A stretch of DNA of 64,000 nucleotides, taken from the NCBI GenBank assembly GCA_024195265.1, contig JAJLRJ010000014.1:14572459-14636458 (forward strand). Direction: 5' to 3'. The DNA is from Dendrophyllia cribrosa (taxonomy: Eukaryota; Cnidaria; Anthozoa; Scleractinia; Dendrophylliidae). Under the pieces are notes generated by a model. That model was not told where the DNA came from and ran no database searches. It saw nothing but the letters and a program-made list of their open reading frames with translations. The position numbers and the translations under genes are program-made. Shown one piece after another: positions 59,101 through 64,000 of the stretch. Within the stretch, counting starts at the first letter, position 1; each line of letters opens with the position of its first letter.

Positions 59101-62100
59101 ATGGCAACGGAATAATAATGATAATTACCCACGTACCAACTTCAAAAAACAATGTGCCCTCGATTATTTATACCTGAAGCTGATAATTAAAGTTGAATCT
59201 CGTACTGCACTTTCGTTTTGTATCTCCGATGCATCCTCGTGACATACCACAACCTGTTTTCATCTTTCTTGCAGGTAACACTCCACAGCATGCCCAACAA
59301 ATCCCACTAAAAACTACCAGTACTCCTGCTAATATACCGCCACAGCCCACCCATGTAACAAATAAAACCACAGTAGTTCATACCTCCCAGATACATACTA
59401 CAAGGAATCACACAACAAACAAACCATCTCAAGCTGCACAGAACAGCTCCACAACAGCTGTGCCCACGCATAAGAGCACTGCGGAACTAACTTCTCCGGA
59501 TCCGAACATTGGAGATGTGTCCCAATCCGACGAGTCTTCAGGTACATGTATATGGCTGCAGTATGCAGTAATAACAGTGGATCCTCCATTAAGGGGAAAC
59601 CATGGAGACCAGGAGAAGTGTCCCCTTAATAGAGGTGCCCCTTTAATAGAGGTGATAATTACAAAGATCATATGGGCGTTTTGTCGACCGGGACCAGGAG
59701 AAGTGTCCCCTAAATGGCGGTGTCCCAAAGTTAAAAAAATGCGAGGCAACAAATCTCGATGTTTCCCTCAACTTCGTCTCGAGAAACATCGAGATTTGAG
59801 AGAAATAAAATTCACTGTTTCCCGAGGAACAGTCATTAAGTGATTTGTTATATACTGAGCTTTCTTCATCGTGGAAAAACATAGTTTGAAAAACGCGCCT
59901 TGCACTCGAGGTAAACATAAATCGCATCATAATCATGCCACCTCGCCTTTTGTCACGGTCTGATCACGTGCGCTAGTGGGAAACAGTGCACTGTTACCCT
60001 CTGACGTCAAAAATGTTGCCCACCCATGGACGTTTGGCAGGAAACAGTTTGTTTGTTAGATGCCATGTGACCATGAATCAACAAATGAACGCGCACGTTG
60101 TATTGAGAAAACCTCCAGCTTATAACAATTTTACTTTTTATCATTGTTAAATTTTCGTCATATCTATTGCTGTTTTATATAGTTTTAATTTCATACAGAA
60201 CCTACATTTATAACAGTTTTTTAACTAATAATGTAATCGTGTTGAAATATGGTGAAATTTCTGTTGTTATTATTATTCTCGTCCCAGGCAGTTAATATTT
60301 TCTCACCTGAGTTGTACCGTTCTTGCACTTGATGCACTAACAATTTATTTCTTTGTTTTTGTTGCCTCACCAGAAACGGGAAAAAAGCATCGCAAGCATC
60401 GTGCCCCTGTGTGTCTCGCTGAAAAGACCACAGATGACGTAACTCTGCTGCGAGGGAAAAAGGCGGGAAATTTTACAAACGTTGGTGACGTGGGCGATTT
60501 TGGGATGTGCATCAAGCGATGTTGTCAGCAACAGAAATGTGACCTGGCCTTTAAATCTGCGGAGACCTGCTTTTTGGTCAGTTGTTACAGCCAAGAGTCG
60601 TGCCAGACTTCGCCCTCTATTGATGATATATTTAGTCCCCGGATGTGTTTTGTCAAGAGGCATTTGCGCGACAAAGACAAAGGTAGCGAATTTTCCCATT
60701 CGTTTGGTTGAAATAAAAAAATTCAAGAAAAATCCCAAGTTTTATTGGTAAACAATGAAAAAATAGTCCCACAGGAATATGCTATTAGCTACTATTCGAT
60801 AGTTTTTATTTGAATAGTTACATCGTAGATTTCATCAAGAGAATCAAATGTAAGAACTACATCGCATGACTGAAGGTTTTACTGTGGAAGTGAACATGTT
60901 AACCACCTAAGAAATATAATACAATTATCCCCATATGCTTACAGGTAAATGTTTGTTAACTTTGCTTGCAGATTGCTAATGTTATTTAAAATTTATCTTT
61001 AAGATTTGTCAGGGAAAGATGATGACGATGATTGGAACGACAAAGTCTCTCCTTCAGGTAAGTACGCTATTAAAAATGAATTTGCGGGAAAAAAAAGAAT
61101 AAAGGGCAAAATAATGCATAGTTTTCAAGGCAGGGTGTGTGTTCAAAGAGAGTCAGACATAATTACTTAACAAAAAAAAGTGTGATTTGATTTTTTCAGT
61201 GTGATTTGAGTAATGGTTAACCTGAGTTTCACTTCCAATACCCCCAAACAAAACTCAAGAAATACCCAGAATTTTATTTGTTAAAATACCTAAGGGCTAA
61301 TTCCCACTGGCGACGTAATCGGAAGCGGAGTCGGAGTCGTAAACGTAAGGAATCTTACGTTCTAGTGTAAATTAAAAAACGGATCCGCAATCGGAATCGG
61401 AAGCTCGACGGAATCGGAATCGGAAGGATCAGAAGGTTTCCTTTTACTTCCGATTCCGCTTCTGCTTCCGTCGCTTGCTATCCGCTTCCGTCGTATTGAC
61501 TTCCACTAGATCGTAAGGTTCTTTGCGATTCCGATTCCGCTTAAGATTCCGCTTACGTTGCTAGTGGCAACTAAGCTTAAAACCAAACAGTACTAACACT
61601 GAGCGTCTTGCTTTTGTCATCATGGTCAAACTGTAAAACTTTATCCACAGAGTCAAAACAAAATACAGCCACATAACTTGATTAAAGGATTGGCTATGGG
61701 AGTTACAGCTTCTACTTAGTAACCTGGCCTTTGTGTGGAAATGAGGCTGGAGTTGACCTTGCCTTGATAGAAACCTTCCTTTTCATATGTAAATCATGTT
61801 GTTCTTATGCTAACATGATTTACTTATGAAAAGCAGGGAGGTTTATATCAAAACAAAGTCAACTCCAGCCTCACTTTCACTCAAAGGCCAGGGTACTAAG
61901 CACACAGCTGTAAAATGGTCTATTAGTGTTTTGAGTCCCATATTGAGCGTAAAAGACCTTAATTAATAAAATGTATTCGCTTTGTCTTTCTTAGGGATTC
62001 ATGAAGTTTGTGAAGCCGAAAGGGCTCTTGGGATATTGTGGAAGAAAACAGTAGCTGGGCATTATTCGACTCACCCATGCCCACGTGACGCTAAAGGTAA

Positions 62101-64000
62101 GAGAGACCGCCGGCCAGGGTTCTAGTTCAGAGCCACAAGAAAATCACACTTGCGCCAGTCGTGAGCAAGGCAATGGAATTTATGTATTTAGTGGGGCCAG
62201 ATTATGGCATGAAATTTGTCAGAGCATATTACATTGTTGTCATGGATCAACATACAATGCGCTGACTTCAGGAAAGTCACAGTTTTTAAAAGGTTATTCA
62301 CACGGCTTCTTCTGACGCAAAATCGATTGAGCTGTCCATCATTACGTTTAGGGACAAATCCATTTCATGTTAAACTTTGCCAACTTATTTAACAATCGAG
62401 AACCTCTTTAACGTCGTTTATAGGTAGCTTTAAAAATGTTCTTATTTTCAATAACTGAGAAATTGCGTTGATGAGAGAGATAACACAGTAAAGATAAACC
62501 ATTTCGTAGTCATTTAATGATTTAAAAGCATTGCTTTCTTTCTTGACGATTTTTAACCGGCTGCCATCTTCCTTAACCAGGTTTAGTCAAGCGACGTTGT
62601 GAGGCTGATTCAAGATGGCTGCCACCAAATTTTAGTGAATGCGTCTCCAGTGATTATCAAGTATTATACGATAAGGTAAAATAAATAAAGAAATAAAACC
62701 CAAAGTTCACATTCTTTATCCCCCTTGGACTTTTCTTTGCTATATTTACAGATGTATGCGTTTAATTTCGTTATTCCTTGTGACAATTCACTAAATGTAT
62801 TTACTACAGTTCACCGTGCATATTCTTTTATCTCCGCTAAATCAATGATACATTTATTTTTGTTCACTGCGCATGTTCAGTCCAAAAAGCTTGCCAGTGG
62901 AGCAGATCCCAGTCCTCTCATCCGGGAACTCTCACAATTGACCACTCAAAACATCGACAACTCATTGATCTTTGGAGGAGACCTGGACCGAGCCACAGAC
63001 ATCATGGCAGCCATTGTTCAACACAATGGACAAACAGATTTTCTGGAAATGACAAGAGAGGATGCAGAGGTAATATATACCACAAAGGAGAAATTTTACT
63101 GCACGTTTAATAATATCACATAAGGTCACATATTTTCGTATCACTTTGAAAATTAAAGCGAAAAAAACATTTTAATTGGTGGATAATCACTGTATACTGC
63201 ACTGAAACTATTACTGATTATTATGGTTAAGGTACTTAGTTAAATACTTACTGCAGTTTTGATATAAAAAAAAAACCAGCAAAATTCCCATAAGCTTGCC
63301 CTGTTAAACCTTTTAAACATTAGTTTGAAAAATGTGATTGAGTCAGAGTTGTGTCAAGAAATTAAAGCCCCGGCTGAACGTTCCAACATTGTTCACCAAC
63401 ATTTGTGACATTTGTTGGATGGCAATGTTGGACATGCGGCTAAACGTTCCAACATGTTGGCCAACATTTTGTGGATACCATTGTTGGACGTCCGGCTAAA
63501 CGTCCTGACATTATTTTCTAACATTGAAACATGATTGGCTGTTGCTAGCGTTGTTGCGTTGGAAATCCGGCTAAACGTCCAAACATTTATCCAACAAAAA
63601 ACGTTAGTCAAACATCATCTAACAGAGGTTACTAAACGTTCTAACTTGTTCAACCAACAAATTTTGCGCAACAATGTTGGAACGTTAGCCGGGGCTTAAG
63701 TCTCTTCAAAAACTGTTAATGAACCGCAAATATTACTTCCCTACTTCCTCGTTTCTGTTCTTTATTTTAAGAAGTAATGCGTTGAATACGTCCGCTGACG
63801 TTTTTTTTGTTGTTGTTTTGTACAGAATTTTGTGAGAGCGAGCAGTAATCTTCTGGATATGACAAATCAACAAGAATGGTTCAATATTCAAAAGGTAGGA
63901 AGGCATTCAGAGAAATAACTTAACCCGTCAAAACTAATATTCAAGTAAAACCCCAAATTTTACTTTGCAGAATCGTAATATAAAGGAAAAGTGCAACTGA
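47086..64000 (+). CDS. Adhesion GPCR with MANSC modules and giant low-complexity ectodomain (eleven exons, 3' end beyond window)
   Basis: Exons: 47086-47179, 47485-47754, 50267-50575, 50883-58655, 59275-59541, 60374-60682, 61004-61057, 61995-62096, 62581-62675, 62881-63069 and 63826-63894. All junctions are GT-AG and in phase. That is about 3,180 residues before the window ends. Order: signal peptide, MANSC, MANSC/PAN-like, 2,591-residue repetitive region, Thr/Ser linker, MANSC, acidic linker, hormone-receptor (HRM) domain, GAIN domain start. HRM followed by GAIN is diagnostic of adhesion GPCRs, which autocleave at the GPS and signal through a tethered agonist. GPS and seven helices are expected right of 64000. 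Several introns contain MITEs. Confidence 0.85.
47290..47465 (+). mobile_element. Decayed TTAA-MITE/satellite unit in intron 1
   Basis: GAGTCTGTGGAGGGAATCC, GTGTGACCATGCAAGTGAAAG and ACCGAGCAG mark one unit of the 106-bp family. A second decayed copy lies at about 47825-47995. Confidence 0.65.
47485..47754 (+). CDS. Exon 2: first MANSC module
   Basis: The 270-bp exon, phase 1 at both ends, has seven Cys in the MANSC spacing: LENCVDFCCRDDTCELAIF, then FHCFGVSCSEHKLC. MANSC modules are extracellular and occur in hepatocyte growth factor activator inhibitor and LRP-type proteins. The CC and the following C..A motif match the module at exon 6. Confidence 0.8.
47755..50266 (+). other. Intron 2, no further exon found
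   Basis: A cysteine-containing frame at about 48020-48100 was considered but has no convincing splice sites. A MITE sits at 49850-50112. Confidence 0.5.
49850..50112. mobile_element. Foldback MITE in intron 2
   Basis: AATGATACACGGTTGCGGTTG is mirrored by the end GATGTTGTGTATCAT. The inner part has GTTCAACAAGTTTAAACTTG and TTGAACG inverted motifs. It resembles the palindromic families at 35717 and 63366 in style. Confidence 0.65.
50267..50575 (+). CDS. Exon 3: diverged MANSC/PAN-like module
   Basis: The 309-bp exon, phase 1 at both ends, encodes NPRCPQRFVPSFHVLLLGTS, DANQCSVLCFRSRDCLLSF and EDDECYGVTGYQAG. Five Cys with C...C....C spacing and a C.L.F strand recall MANSC or PAN/apple folds, but it lacks the CC pair. 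The G-to-AG junction into exon 4 gives a Glu codon. Confidence 0.7.
50883..58655 (+). CDS. Exon 4: giant 2,591-codon repetitive extracellular region
   Basis: One uninterrupted 7,773-bp exon (acceptor TTAC-AG at 50882, donor GTAAAT at 58656), phase 1 at both ends. From N to C: acidic opening DDDDEDPDELGSDDVD; Lys/Ser/Thr-rich stretch to about 51680; six 47-residue Ser-Gly-Asp repeats (51690-52620); five 59-residue EDxDDLGSD repeats (52820-53620); basic Lys/Ser/Thr/Asn-rich stretch (to 55190); very His/Asp/Lys/Glu-rich tract (55190-57560); Tyr/Trp/Arg tract with YYYDYKYHKY (57660-57960); Pro/Gln/Asn-rich stalk (to 58655). There are no Cys-based domains and no membrane segment. Absence of stops across 7.8 kb and conserved splice phase show it is coding. 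It is expected to be disordered, extracellular and possibly heavily glycosylated. Confidence 0.9.
51690..52620 (+). repeat. 47-residue (141-bp) Ser-Gly-Asp coding repeats, six copies
   Basis: DKDVSGEDEDWGEADNDLSS recurs at exactly 141-base steps (51785, 51926, 52067, 52208, 52349), with a shorter sixth at about 52495. Each copy contains SGDG and SG dipeptides amid Asp/Glu. Nucleotide identity between units is high, pointing to recent unequal exchange or slippage. Confidence 0.9.
52820..53620 (+). repeat. 59-residue (177-bp) EDxDDLGSD coding repeats, five copies
   Basis: LVEDLDDLGSD / LVEDPDDLGSD occur at about 52831, 53008, 53185, 53362 and 53566, followed by RTSKKV and a Lys-rich HLKSKKEGKS tail. 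A related single copy, EDPDELGSD, opens the exon near 50909. Confidence 0.88.
55190..57560 (+). repeat. His/Asp/Lys/Glu-rich tract with GAT/CAT/CAC triplet runs
   Basis: Dozens of clusters such as RKHRHHHHEKND, HHRHHHLRPP and DNNNDNDDEK occur, with CAT-CAT-CAT and GAT-GAT-GAT runs. Alternating acidic and His clusters are typical of metal- or mineral-binding secreted proteins. Triplet runs may vary in length between individuals. Confidence 0.9.
59275..59541 (+). CDS. Exon 5: Thr/Ser/Pro-rich linker
   Basis: The 267-bp exon, phase 1 at both ends, encodes NTPQHAQQIPLKTTSTPAN, then TNKTTVVHTSQIHTTRNHTT and SSTTAVPTHKST. This is a mucin-like O-glycosylated spacer with several N-x-[ST] sites. Confidence 0.8.
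59575..59735 (+). mobile_element. MITE fragment in intron 5
   Basis: GACCAGGAGAAGTGTCCCCT occurs twice (about 59609 and 59693) with TTAATAGAGGTG motifs. It is probably a degenerate Tc1/pogo-type terminal repeat. Confidence 0.5.
60374..60682 (+). CDS. Exon 6: second canonical MANSC module
   Basis: The 309-bp exon, phase 1 at both ends, begins basic (TGKKHRKHRAPVC). It then gives MCIKRCCQQQKCDLAFKS, TCFLVSCYSQESC and MCFVKRHLRD. CIKRCC....C.LAF and C..VSC....C follow the MANSC consensus closely. Confidence 0.88.
60705..60905 (-). mobile_element. TTAA-type MITE in intron 6
   Basis: AAGAAAAATCCCAAGTTTTA, TTTATTTGAATAGTTACATCG and a terminal ACTGTGGAAGTGAACATGTT mark a diverged reverse-orientation copy of the satellite-parent MITE. 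Confidence 0.65.
61004..61057 (+). CDS. Exon 7: short acidic linker
   Basis: A 54-bp exon, phase 1 at both ends, encodes LSGKDDDDDWNDKVSPS. It lies between acceptor ATCTTTAAG and donor GTAAGT. Composition matches the Asp/Ser-Gly style of exon 4. It is short but phase-consistent. Confidence 0.65.
61296..61582. mobile_element. Foldback MITE in intron 7
   Basis: TTCCCACTGGCGACGTAATC and GGAATCGGAAG-type arms are mirrored by CTTCCGATTCCG and TTACGTTGCTAGTGG. It is largely composed of TCGGAATCGGAA-like repeats. Confidence 0.75.
61610..61700 (-). mobile_element. Fragment of TTAA MITE in intron 7
   Basis: CATGGTCAAACTGTAAAACTT and ATCCACAGAGTCAAAA match the satellite core, inverted. Confidence 0.55.
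61719..61893. mobile_element. Foldback MITE in intron 7
   Basis: CTGGCCTTTGTGTGGAAATG and GAGGCTGGAGTTGACCTTG are mirrored by CAACTCCAGCCTC and CACTCAAAGGCCAGG. The centre has AATCATGTTGTT / AACATGATT. Confidence 0.85.
61995..62096 (+). CDS. Exon 8: hormone-receptor (HRM) domain, first half
   Basis: Encodes HEVCEAERALGILWKKTVAG, then HYSTHPCPRDAK. C...R..G..W..T..G......CP is the HRM pattern of class B and adhesion GPCRs. Phase 1 in and out. Confidence 0.88.
62581..62675 (+). CDS. Exon 9: hormone-receptor (HRM) domain, second half
   Basis: Encodes LVKRRCEADSRWLPPNFSEC, then VSSDYQVLYDK. RxC...W.PPNFSxC completes the HRM fold. The exon ends in phase 0, switching phase for the GAIN-coding exons. 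Confidence 0.88.
62881..63069 (+). CDS. Exon 10: GAIN domain, subdomain A start
   Basis: Phase 0 exon encoding LIRELSQLTTQNIDNSLIFG, DLDRATDIMAAIVQHNG and FLEMTREDAE. It corresponds to the helical GAIN subdomain A of latrophilin-type receptors. Confidence 0.82.
63366..63700. mobile_element. Palindromic MITE in intron 10
   Basis: AAGCCCCGGCTGAACGTTCC at the left is mirrored by GGAACGTTAGCCGGGGCTTA at the right. Several CGGCTAAACGTTCCAACAT repeats lie inside. Same family as the element at 35717. Confidence 0.85.
63826..63894 (+). CDS. Exon 11: GAIN domain continuation
   Basis: Encodes NFVRASSNLLDMTNQQEWFN and IQK. The NF..A.SNLLD....EW..IQ motif is characteristic of GAIN subdomain A. Phase 0 at both ends; donor GTAGGA. 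The next exon is beyond the window or absent from the last 106 bases. Confidence 0.85.

Overview
The window looks like nuclear DNA from an animal, most likely a stony coral or another anthozoan. It is AT-rich and gene-sparse, with GT-AG introns, and it is full of short inverted-repeat transposons, satellites and decayed non-LTR retrotransposons. The genes have metazoan extracellular architectures. I assembled exons by hand from splice sites and matching codon phases. The species call is inference from repeat style and gene content.

Layout. (1) 1-9.8 kb, minus strand: the 3' part of a secreted-protein gene with VWC modules followed by a VWD domain, resembling BMPER / kielin-chordin BMP regulators; it runs off the left edge. 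Its introns hold a TTAA-flanked MITE, a relic transposase and a 106-bp satellite. (2) 9.8-17 kb: repeats and unrecognised DNA. (3) 17.2-23 kb, plus strand: a multi-exon gene of unknown function. The last three exons agree in phase and are followed by AATAAA; the first two exons are tentative. (4) 23-41.7 kb: essentially repeat DNA, with satellites, two near-identical G/C-capped transposons with 10-bp target duplications, LINE 3' ends, long palindromes and a 17-bp minisatellite. (5) 41.7-45.6 kb, minus strand: a small multi-membrane-segment gene resembling a shortened rhodopsin-like GPCR, with a broken LINE reverse transcriptase in its intron. (6) 47.1 kb to the right edge, plus strand: an adhesion GPCR gene. 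Eleven exons are visible: signal peptide, MANSC module, MANSC/PAN-like module, a single 7.8-kb exon, Thr/Ser linker, second MANSC module, short acidic exon, hormone-receptor domain over two exons, and the start of the GAIN domain. The rest of GAIN and the seven-helix domain must lie beyond 64,000.

The standout is that adhesion GPCR. Its 2,591-codon exon encodes an extracellular region with no fold I recognise: 47-residue Ser-Gly-Asp repeats rich in SGxG (the glycosaminoglycan-attachment pattern), 59-residue EDxDDLGSD repeats, a very long His/Asp/Lys tract, a Tyr/Trp-rich tract and a Pro/Gln-rich stalk. This is a receptor with a proteoglycan-like or mineral/metal-binding-like ectodomain. Both ends of the exon are phase 1, so it could be skipped without changing the reading frame.
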